From Deltaproteobacteria bacterium (lineage in GTDB: Bacteria > JAMCPX01), in contig JAMDCL010000031.1 of NCBI GenBank assembly GCA_023489065.1, positions 1 through 6,998 of the forward strand: 6,998 nt of DNA, given 5' to 3'. Shown here one piece after another: positions 1 through 4,617 of this stretch. The position numbers and the translations under genes were made by a program. The notes below the pieces were generated by a model that searched no databases, had not been told where the DNA came from, and saw only the letters and a program-made list of their open reading frames with translations. The stretch's first letter is position 1. Every line of letters begins with the position of its first letter.

Positions 1-126
1 TTTGTCCTGTCCATATCTGACTATCAACCTTCATCCGCTCATAGAGCATAATTTAGCCCCTGTTTGACTCCCTTTAATTCGCTCACTTTTTGATCGTATT
101 TTTGTCCAGTCCATAGGGCGCAGTCC

Positions 127-161
127 ATCATAACGCCCTTCCGTCCCTCTTATGTAAGAGG
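127..161 (+). repeat. Dispersed REP-like repeat, copy A
   Basis: This is the first of five copies of a unit whose constant head is ATC(A/T)TAACGCCCTTCC. The head is followed here by GTCCCTCTTAT and then a palindrome, with arms CCTCTTA at 146-152 and TAAGAGG at 155-161. The other copies lie at 290-343, 561-576, 1114-1167 and 1276-1318. A constant head plus a short hairpin is the layout of REP-type elements, which are often moved by Y1 (RAYT) transposases. No such transposase is in the window, so the class is an inference. Confidence 0.7.
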
Positions 162-194
162 AATAACGCAGAAGCTTCAATTCCACACACCCCC

Positions 195-237
195 GACCCA
201 AGCCCCGCTTGGGTGCCCCTCCCCTCTTGATAGAGGG
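195..237. repeat. Palindromic repeat, second family, copy 1
   Basis: Two adjacent hairpins lie here. The first has perfect 7-bp arms ACCCAAG (196-202) and CTTGGGT (208-214) with a 5-base loop. The second has arms CCCTCT (222-227) and AGAGGG (232-237). A diverged copy of the first hairpin plus its GTGCCC tail lies at 1331-1360, so this is a repeat family and not a single terminator. No coding gene ends next to it. Confidence 0.6.
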
Positions 238-246
238 AAAATATCA

Positions 247-343
247 GAAAGAATCGGGGTCAGGGCTACACTTTTGACATTGGAGAAGTTGAAATCATAA
301 CGCCCTTCCGTCCCTCTTATCTTAAGTGGGAGACCTGAGAAAA
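247..343 (+). repeat. Long direct repeat, left copy (contains unit copy B)
   Basis: Positions 247-343 match 1071-1167 with 4 mismatches in 97 bases and no gaps. The repeat begins GAAAGAATCGGGGTCAGG, runs through CTACACTTTTGACATTGG and then carries the TAACGCCCTTCC unit with its hairpin. In this copy the hairpin arm has one mismatch (TAAGTGGG), while the right copy is perfect. The GGGGTCAGG(G/T)CTACA motif resembles strings I associate with surroundings of IS200-like/RAYT transposases in related bacteria; that is recollection, not a search. The two copies bracket the membrane-protein gene at 690-1070. Confidence 0.85.
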
Positions 344-527
344 CATAAGGAAAGGTGCCTGAGCTTGACATTTGACAAAGGACATCTTTTTTTCAAATCT
401 CTCAACCGGTTCTGATACTCTTTTAGGAAGCTGATCGTCCATAGGAATCGTATACCACTTTATGATGGATTTTTCTATGAAAATGAAGGTGCAGGTTTCA
501 CAAGCTCGGGACGTCAAATGTAAAGAA

Positions 528-556
528 TAGATTCTTCGTTTCTCTCAGAATGACAT
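528..556. repeat. Short dispersed repeat of the ATTCTTCG...CAGAATGAC type
   Basis: The stretch reads GATTCTTCG, then TTTCTCTCAGAATGAC, with arms ATTCT (531-535) and AGAAT (547-551). Strings of this kind recur in many bacterial genomes as intergenic repeats. Only one copy is in the window, so assignment as a repeat rests on recognition of the motif. It lies directly beside repeat unit copy C. Confidence 0.4.
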
Positions 557-560
557 GGAA

Positions 561-576
561 ATCATAACGCCCTTCC
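561..576 (+). repeat. Dispersed REP-like repeat, truncated copy C
   Basis: ATCATAACGCCCTTCC matches the head of the repeat unit exactly, but the hairpin half is missing. The sequence then diverges into the promoter region of the membrane-protein gene. It overlaps the extreme 5' end of a longer open frame that starts at 555, which argues against that start being used. Confidence 0.65.
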
Positions 577-588
577 TGCTGCTGCGCG

Positions 589-617
589 TTGACAAACAGA
601 GAGCAATGAGATGGAAT
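589..617 (+). promoter_or_regulatory. Likely sigma-70-type promoter of the membrane-protein gene
   Basis: A perfect -35 TTGACA (589-594) is followed after 17 bases by TGGAAT (612-617, 4 of 6 matches to the -10 consensus). Transcription would start near 624, so upstream ATGs at 555 and 606 would lie outside the mRNA. This supports the start at 690. It is a visual match only. Confidence 0.45.
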
Positions 618-689
618 AAAAGCAAAGCGAAGGCGAGTTTCAATGCAAGAACTTTTTTGGGTGGAAATGGAGGATTTCAAATAAATAAA

Positions 690-1070
690 ATGAAGACAAA
701 AAATCTTATGTTATGGTTCAGCACTACATCTTTCATTCTGATCCTTTTTGGTCTTACCTATACTTTCTTTGGTCTTAAGATTTTGCCTGTCAGCAACGAT
801 GTTTTGCTGCAATGGGAAAGTGCTCTCTACGGCGCAATCATGACTGGCTGGGGAGTTACTTTGTTTTTGGTCGGGCGCATTGCCTTTCGTAAAAATGATG
901 GTGAATTATTGAAGACAATTTTGTATGGACTTATCGTTTGGCTCGTTTTAGAAGCAGCCCTCTCAGTATATCTTCATGTGTGGTTCAATGTAGGAGTAGA
1001 TATTGCAGTTGCAGTATTGTTTATCTATCCAATAGCAGCGACTATCAATTCCAAAGATAATAAAAAATAG
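690..1070 (+). CDS. Small four-helix membrane protein of unknown function
   Basis: The product is 126 residues if read from ATG 690. I do not recognise a named family. Four hydrophobic segments are visible, at about residues 8-28, 44-63, 74-94 and 97-116. A short basic loop (GRIAFRKNDGE) lies between the second and third, and the C-terminus is hydrophilic and lysine-rich (SKDNKK). There is no signal peptide or catalytic motif, so it is probably an integral inner-membrane protein. The frame stays open upstream to ATG 555, but residues before 690 read through a repeat and have a non-membrane, low-quality composition. GGAGGA at 669-674 is 15 bases from ATG 690, a long spacing, so the exact start is uncertain. 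The gene is AT-rich, stands alone, and is bracketed by the 97-bp direct repeats. That suggests it was carried or captured as accessory cargo. Confidence 0.65.
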   Translation: MKTKNLMLWFSTTSFILILFGLTYTFFGLKILPVSNDVLLQWESALYGAIMTGWGVTLFLVGRIAFRKNDGELLKTILYGLIVWLVLEAALSVYLHVWFNVGVDIAVAVLFIYPIAATINSKDNKK

Positions 1071-1167
1071 GAAAGAATCGGGGTCAGGGCTACACTTTTG
1101 ACATTGGAGAAGTTGAAATCATAACGCCCTTTTGTCCCTCTTATCTTAAGAGGGAGACCTAAGAAAA
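1071..1167 (+). repeat. Long direct repeat, right copy (contains unit copy D)
   Basis: This is the right-hand copy of the repeat at 247-343, starting on the base after the stop codon of the membrane-protein gene. It contains a perfect 8-bp hairpin, CCCTCTTA (1136-1143) and TAAGAGGG (1147-1154), with loop TCT. It also differs by CC to TT within the head of the unit. The tight abutment to the gene's 3' end means the hairpin may also act on the 3' end of its mRNA, although no T-tract follows. Confidence 0.85.
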
Positions 1168-1176
1168 TCAGATCTC

Positions 1177-1242
1177 AGTTCAGCTTGTTTTCTGGATTCC
1201 CGCTTCCGCGGGAATGACACGAGAGGCATAGGAGGCTGAACT
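1177..1242. repeat. Nested palindromic element
   Basis: Outer arms AGTTCAGC (1177-1184) and GCTGAACT (1235-1242) are perfect complements. Between them lies a second perfect hairpin, ATTCCCGC (1196-1203) and GCGGGAAT (1208-1215), with loop TTCC. The inner GGATTCCCGC/GCGGGAATGAC hairpin is of a type that recurs widely in intergenic DNA of many proteobacteria. The double-stem arrangement of about 66 bp could be a small MITE or REP-like element, or could fold in RNA as a compound stem-loop. No T-tract follows, so a terminator is unlikely. Confidence 0.6.
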
Positions 1243-1275
1243 TGTCATTGGGTATTTGGCAAATCGGAAAAAAAG

Positions 1276-1318
1276 GAAATCTTAACGCCCTTCCGTCCCT
1301 CTTATCTTAGGGGGAGAC
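1276..1318 (+). repeat. Dispersed REP-like repeat, copy E
   Basis: The head reads ATCTTAACGCCCTTCC (1279-1294), followed by GTCCCTCTTATCTTA and GGGGGAGAC. Two As of the right hairpin arm seen in the other copies are lost, so the stem is degraded. The tail GGGAGAC is shared with copies B and D. Confidence 0.7.
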
Positions 1319-1320
1319 AT

Positions 1321-1352
1321 AAAAAAACACGATCCAAGCCCTGCCTGGGTGC
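1321..1352 (-). terminator. Possible terminator of the TA operon, built from a repeat hairpin
   Basis: Read on the minus strand, a stem formed by ACCCAGG and CTTGGAT (1350-1332, one wobble pair and one mismatch) is followed four bases later by seven Ts (1327-1321). It lies just past the stop codon at 1367. The hairpin is a diverged copy of the repeat at 195-214. The imperfect stem and the 4-base gap before the T-tract make its efficiency doubtful. Confidence 0.35.
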
Positions 1353-1366
1353 CCTCCTCTTTTTTA

Positions 1367-1729
1367 CTATTGTTCTTCGCCCCTGATACGAATCACCGTT
1401 TCTTCAACAATCCATAAATGTTTACTGAGAGGTTCACTATCGATAAGAGAAATAATCCGCTGAAAAGCTTTAATAATATGTTGTTTTGACTGGTTTCCAA
1501 CTCGCAAAACAATAATCCCAGCAAATTCCTTGGGCGGATAGGCCCTGATATCAGAAAAATCTATATCAAGGGTAACAAGTGCCCGATTTTCACTCCTACA
1601 TAAATTTATAAGGACCGCATCTTCAGCACCTTGCAATCGCTGATCATTTACGGTTTTTGCATCGTGTCCGGCCTTTATAAGTAATTTTGCTATATCAACA
1701 GGTAGGTTTTCATCTATCTTGAAGTCCAT
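1367..1729 (-). CDS. DUF5615 PIN-like protein, probable toxin of a TA pair (VapC45-like)
   Basis: The product is 120 residues, the usual size for this family. The N-terminal stretch MDFKIDENLPVDIAKLLIKA and the central TLDIDFSD are hallmarks of DUF5615, a compact PIN-like nuclease fold related to Mut7-C and to VapC45. Acidic residues D6, E36/D37, D55 and D57 are where PIN enzymes bind the catalytic metal, so activity is plausible, with RNA as the expected substrate. The gene starts 6 bases after the stop codon of the DUF433 gene, with only a weak AGG before ATG, so translation is probably coupled. Antitoxin-first order with a partner of this type fits a type II toxin-antitoxin module. Toxicity is inferred from family and context; some DUF5615 proteins have no shown toxicity. 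Confidence 0.8.
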   Translation of the reverse strand: MDFKIDENLPVDIAKLLIKAGHDAKTVNDQRLQGAEDAVLINLCRSENRALVTLDIDFSDIRAYPPKEFAGIIVLRVGNQSKQHIIKAFQRIISLIDSEPLSKHLWIVEETVIRIRGEEQ

Positions 1730-1735
1730 CGTAAC

Positions 1736-1975
<240 letters not shown>

Positions 1976-1986
1976 CTACACATAAT

Positions 1987-2011
1987 ATACACGATAAATC
2001 GTATTATAACA
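1987..2011 (-). promoter_or_regulatory. Extended -10 promoter and probable operator of the DUF433/DUF5615 operon
   Basis: On the minus strand TGTTATAAT (2011-2003) is a perfect extended -10 element. An inverted repeat, ACGAT (1991-1995) and ATCGT (1998-2002), starts right after the -10 box and covers the expected start site. This is where an autoregulating antitoxin would bind. The matching -35 position (2026-2031) reads ACATCT, is poor, and straddles the left edge of the IS at 2029. A TTGACT at 2017-2012 is too close to this -10 to serve it. Confidence 0.5.
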
Positions 2012-2028
2012 AGTCAAGGGATGCGAGA

Positions 2029-2082
2029 TGTGATAGCCGAGTAATAATGTCAGTAGTATCTGCCGAGCAATAATGTCAGTAG
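2029..2082 (+). repeat. IS left end with tandem binding-site pair
   Basis: Two copies of a 21-base unit, GCCGAG-N5-ATGTCAGT plus two bases, lie at 2036-2056 and 2062-2082. They differ at one position and are offset by 26 bases. The outer copy is preceded by the TGTGATA tip. Such doubled sites at an IS end are likely transposase-binding sites. Confidence 0.8.
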
Positions 2083-2087
2083 AATAT

Positions 2088-2107
2088 CCTGCAATTAATG
2101 CAGGAGG
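2088..2107 (+). promoter_or_regulatory. Hairpin overlapping the transposase Shine-Dalgarno
   Basis: Perfect arms CCTGCA (2088-2093) and TGCAGG (2099-2104) enclose a 5-base loop. The right arm takes in the first half of AGGAGG (2102-2107), the Shine-Dalgarno for ATG 2113. In mRNA the hairpin could partly mask the ribosome site and hold down transposase translation, as described for other IS elements. Function is inferred. Confidence 0.5.
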
Positions 2108-2112
2108 ATGGG

Positions 2113-3315
2113 ATGATACTGACAATGAAAGATAAACAAAGGGCGAATGTAATAGCAGCGGTTATGGATAATAAGCTGGAGGTAGAGGCAGCAGGCAGAA
2201 TATTAAAGAGGTCTGTTCGGCAGATATTCCGTATGTTGCGACGCATGCGTAAAGAGGGAATCGAGGGACTTATTCACAAAAACAGGGGTATAAAAAGCCC
2301 TTTTAAAGTAAAGGAACGCGTACGCAGGACAATTATCACGCTGGCGACCGGCAAATACCATGATGTCAACGATACCCAGATGAAAGAGCTTCTATTAAGG
2401 GAAGAAGGTATCAGGATAGGCCGAGAGACCCTCAGAACGCTGTTACGGCGTGCTGGAATTGAAGCGAAACGAAGCAGGCGAAAGCCAAAGTACCGCAGAC
2501 GCCGGGAACGGAAAGACAGTCTTGGGGTCATGCTTCAGATCGATGCATCTGCCCATGACTGGCTTGAGGGGCGCGGTCCCTGGATTACCCTTGTAGGGGC
2601 AAAAGATGATGCTACGGGGTACACGTGGTGTAAGTTTGTCCAAGCCGAGACCACGTGGTCGTATCTGGAGCTTATGCGAGAGGTCTTCGTATCCCATGGA
2701 CTCCCCATGAGTCTGTATTCAGACAGACATTCTATTTTCCATCCCCTCAGACAGCCTACGATCATGGAACAGCTCAAGGGCATCCAGCCGCTTACCCAGT
2801 TCGGCCGTGCCATGGATGAGTTGGGTATCGGTATTATCAAAGCATGGTCTCCTCAGGCAAAGGGTCGCATAGAACGTTTATGGGGTGTACTCCAGGATCG
2901 TCTGGTCGTGGAATTGCGTCTTCAGAAGGCCAACAACCTGCAACAAGCCAATGATGTCCTTGAACGGTTTCTGGTAACCTATAACCAGCGGTTTACCTTC
3001 CCTGCTATCAAGCAAGGGTCGGCATTTCGGAAAGCACCCGCAACAGACACGCTGGATCGCATCCTTTGCCTGAAAGATACCAGGGTCGTCAGTGCTGACC
3101 ATACCATATCCTTTGAAGGATTGATTCTCCAGATACCTCCCTCAACCAAGTTTCGTTCCATTGTGAAACAACAGGTAGAGGTCTTACAAGTACGGGATGG
3201 AAGTATACAAATCCTTTACAAAGGGCAGTTGGTTGCGCGGTTTAGTCCCGATGCTGTAGCGCGGTTAATAAAGACGACCTTAACTGAACATACTCACTTA
3301 AGAATGGCGGTTTAA
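2113..3315 (+). CDS. ISNCY/IS1202-type DDE transposase
   Basis: The product is 400 residues from ATG 2113, which has AGGAGG with a 5-base spacer. An in-frame ATG at 2098 lies before that site and is less likely. Residues about 15-45 form a helix-turn-helix (LEVEAAGRILKRSVRQIFRM), followed by a second basic DNA-binding stretch ending RRKPKYRRRRERK near 125-133. The RNase H-like core carries D144 (MLQIDASAHDW), D204 (LYSDRHSIF) and E254 (SPQAKGRIERLWG), the complete catalytic triad. The motifs QIDAS-H-W, TQFGRAMDELGI and SPQAKGR-ER are typical of the IS1202 branch once lumped as ISNCY. A C-terminal beta-rich segment follows. There is no frameshift or stop, so the enzyme is probably active. Confidence 0.93.
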   Translation: MILTMKDKQRANVIAAVMDNKLEVEAAGRILKRSVRQIFRMLRRMRKEGIEGLIHKNRGIKSPFKVKERVRRTIITLATGKYHDVNDTQMKELLLREEGIRIGRETLRTLLRRAGIEAKRSRRKPKYRRRRERKDSLGVMLQIDASAHDWLEGRGPWITLVGAKDDATGYTWCKFVQAETTWSYLELMREVFVSHGLPMSLYSDRHSIFHPLRQPTIMEQLKGIQPLTQFGRAMDELGIGIIKAWSPQAKGRIERLWGVLQDRLVVELRLQKANNLQQANDVLERFLVTYNQRFTFPAIKQGSAFRKAPATDTLDRILCLKDTRVVSADHTISFEGLILQIPPSTKFRSIVKQQVEVLQVRDGSIQILYKGQLVARFSPDAVARLIKTTLTEHTHLRMAV

Positions 3316-3324
3316 TCAATATGC

Positions 3325-3376
3325 TTACTGACATTTTCACTCGGCTGTTAACTGACATATTGACTCGGCTTTAACA
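3325..3376 (-). repeat. IS right end with tandem binding-site pair
   Basis: Inverted relative to the left end, two 21-base units lie at 3349-3369 (outer) and 3325-3345 (inner), offset by 24 bases. Both keep GCCGAG-N5-ATGTCAGT on the minus strand. The inner unit begins 10 bases after the transposase stop codon. Tip bases TGTTAAA complete the right terminus. Confidence 0.8.
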
Positions 3377-3411
3377 CAACTATTTTTATCGTGTCATAAC
3401 CGGCTGTTCTC

Positions 3412-3439
3412 TTGTTTTATATGTATATTTCATTATATT
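3412..3439 (+). promoter_or_regulatory. Likely promoter of the aldo/keto reductase gene
   Basis: TTGTTT (3412-3417) and TATATT (3434-3439) are separated by 16 bases, in an AT-rich patch 36 bases beyond the IS right end. Transcription from about 3446 would give a leader of about 100 bases before ATG 3550. The leader is markedly richer in G and C than the promoter. I see no clear riboswitch or hairpin in it. Confidence 0.45.
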
Positions 3440-3549
3440 ATGATAAACCTTGTAAGAAAGAACGCCCGGGACGGACCGGTACTTTGGCTGATACCACTGA
3501 CGCACGTATTCCGGCAGGGCTTTCTGAACGGGTAAAGAAAGGAGGCCTT

Positions 3550-4569
3550 ATGGAAATGACGTATACAAACCTCGGAAGCACGGGATTAATCGTGTCGAGG
3601 CTTTGCTTCGGGACGATGACGTTTGGAAAGAGTCAATGGAAGCTCGGCGGCGTTGATCAAAAGCTTGCCGATGAGATGGTAAATACGGTTATCGATAACG
3701 GTATTAATTTTTTTGACACGGCGGATGTTTACAGTGCGGGACAATCGGAAGAAATACTCGGTAAAGCGCTCGGTGCAAAAAGACACAATGTCGTCATTGC
3801 GACAAAGGTACGGGGTCGGGTAGGTACCGGTCATAATGACGCGGGATTAAGCAGACGGCATATATTCGACGCAATCGATAAGAGTCTGAAAAGGCTTGGC
3901 ACCGATTACATAGACCTGTACCAGGTACACGGCTGGGACGCATTCACCCCGCTTGAGGAAACCATGAATGCGCTGGGCGACATCGTCACGGCCGGGAAGG
4001 CCAGGTATATAGGCTTTTCGAACTATGCTGCATGGCAGGCAGCACTCAGTCTCGGCATATCCGAAAGGCTGTCCATAGCACGGTTTCAGACAGCACAGAT
4101 GCACTACAGTTTGCTGTGCAGGGACATAGAGCACGAGATAGTGCCGCTGTGCCTGAATAAGGGAATCGGCATATTGCCATGGAGCCCGCTCTCGGGCGGA
4201 TTTTTGAGCGGCAAGTATAAAAAGGACAGTGAGCCTGCTTCGGGAACGCGCATAGGAGACAGAGGTATGTGGTTCCCTCCTTTCGATAAAGAGCTGGGGT
4301 TCAAGGTGGTAGACGCACTGCACTCAATTGGATCGCAGATAAAGGCGACACCATCCCAAATATCTCTTGCATGGCTTCTCAAAAAGCCCGGAGTAACCTC
4401 GATCATCATCGGTGCGAGAAACATGGATCAACTGCAGGATAATCTGAAATCAATGAACGTCAAATTCGACGAACAGAGTTTTAACAAACTTGAAGAACTG
4501 ACAGCTCCGAAGCCGTTGTATCCGGGTTGGATGATAAATTTCCAGGGACAGGACAGACTTCCGAAGTAG
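3550..4569 (+). CDS. Aldo/keto reductase
   Basis: The product is 339 residues, normal for the family, and is a cytoplasmic NADP(H)-dependent oxidoreductase acting on carbonyl compounds. The start MEMTYTNLGSTGLIVSRLCFGTMTFG is the standard beginning. AAAGGAGG ends 4 bases before ATG 3550; ATG 3556 is two codons further on and has a more usual spacing, so either may be used. The frame runs back to 3412, but that part does not resemble the family. The catalytic tetrad is complete: D56, Y61 (FDTADVY), K86 (IATKVRG) and H127 (YQVHGWD). SNYA near 157 and the C-terminal SIIIGARNMDQLQDNL (284-299) bind the nicotinamide and the 2'-phosphate side of NADP. The physiological substrate cannot be read from the sequence. 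The gene stands alone, converging on the kinase gene with a 48-base gap and no obvious terminator between them. Confidence 0.93.
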   Translation: MEMTYTNLGSTGLIVSRLCFGTMTFGKSQWKLGGVDQKLADEMVNTVIDNGINFFDTADVYSAGQSEEILGKALGAKRHNVVIATKVRGRVGTGHNDAGLSRRHIFDAIDKSLKRLGTDYIDLYQVHGWDAFTPLEETMNALGDIVTAGKARYIGFSNYAAWQAALSLGISERLSIARFQTAQMHYSLLCRDIEHEIVPLCLNKGIGILPWSPLSGGFLSGKYKKDSEPASGTRIGDRGMWFPPFDKELGFKVVDALHSIGSQIKATPSQISLAWLLKKPGVTSIIIGARNMDQLQDNLKSMNVKFDEQSFNKLEELTAPKPLYPGWMINFQGQDRLPK

Positions 4570-4617
4570 TAACCCGGAAAATGCAGGAGGGTAGTTAATC
4601 CGAAAAATGCGTTATCG

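Larger units (their letters stand above)
1..588. other. Gene-free, repeat-rich stretch
   Basis: I see no credible gene here. The short open frames on the minus strand run through repeats, are rich in unlikely residue strings and lack ribosome binding sites. The stretch holds several short palindromic and dispersed repeats, listed separately, with AT-rich filler between them. A 15-base string, TTTGTCCWGTCCATA, occurs at 1-15 and again at 101-115 with one mismatch. It might be the edge of an element that begins left of the window, but nothing else supports that. The stretch looks like intergenic DNA in which mobile short repeats have accumulated. Confidence 0.6.
2029..3376 (+). mobile_element. 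Insertion sequence, ISNCY/IS1202 type, apparently intact
   Basis: The element is about 1348 bp, bounded by inverted termini that begin TGTGATAGCCGAG on the left and TGTTAAAGCCGAG on the right (minus strand). It encodes one full-length DDE transposase that fills almost all of the element. The boundary is set by where the two ends stop matching and by the TGT termini. No convincing target-site duplication is visible: the left flank ends ATGCGAGA and the right flank starts CAACTATT. The insertion may therefore be old, may have recombined, or its true ends may differ by a few bases. It lies between the TA promoter and the aldo/keto reductase gene. Confidence 0.85.

Noticed and set aside
177..680. 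Three short minus-strand open frames (177-371, 317-517, 498-680)
   Set aside because: They run through known repeat units, lack ribosome binding sites and show no protein-like pattern.
555..689. N-terminal extension of the membrane protein from ATG 555
   Set aside because: It reads through repeat copy C and the likely TTGACA promoter, and adds a 45-residue segment unlike the membrane part. Start 690 is preferred.
127..1318. Integron attC-like array or CRISPR-like array
   Set aside because: Spacing is irregular (about 165-560 bases), the units lack attC core sites such as GTTRRRY with a matching partner, and there are no regular spacers or cas genes.
1981..2011. Possible dif/Xer site next to the IS, since some IS1202-type elements are reported near Xer sites
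   Set aside because: On the minus strand TGTATATTATGT matches the centre and part of one arm of a dif-like site, but the other arm and the rest of the sequence do not fit. The promoter/operator reading explains the bases better.
3412..3549. 46-residue N-terminal extension of the aldo/keto reductase
   Set aside because: It has no family resemblance, contains the likely promoter, and the good Shine-Dalgarno lies just before 3550.
4570..4617. Bidirectional terminator between the converging aldo/keto reductase and kinase genes
   Set aside because: Only AATCCG/CGGATT arms with a 28-base loop, the right arm inside the kinase gene, were found, with no compact stem followed by Ts on either strand.
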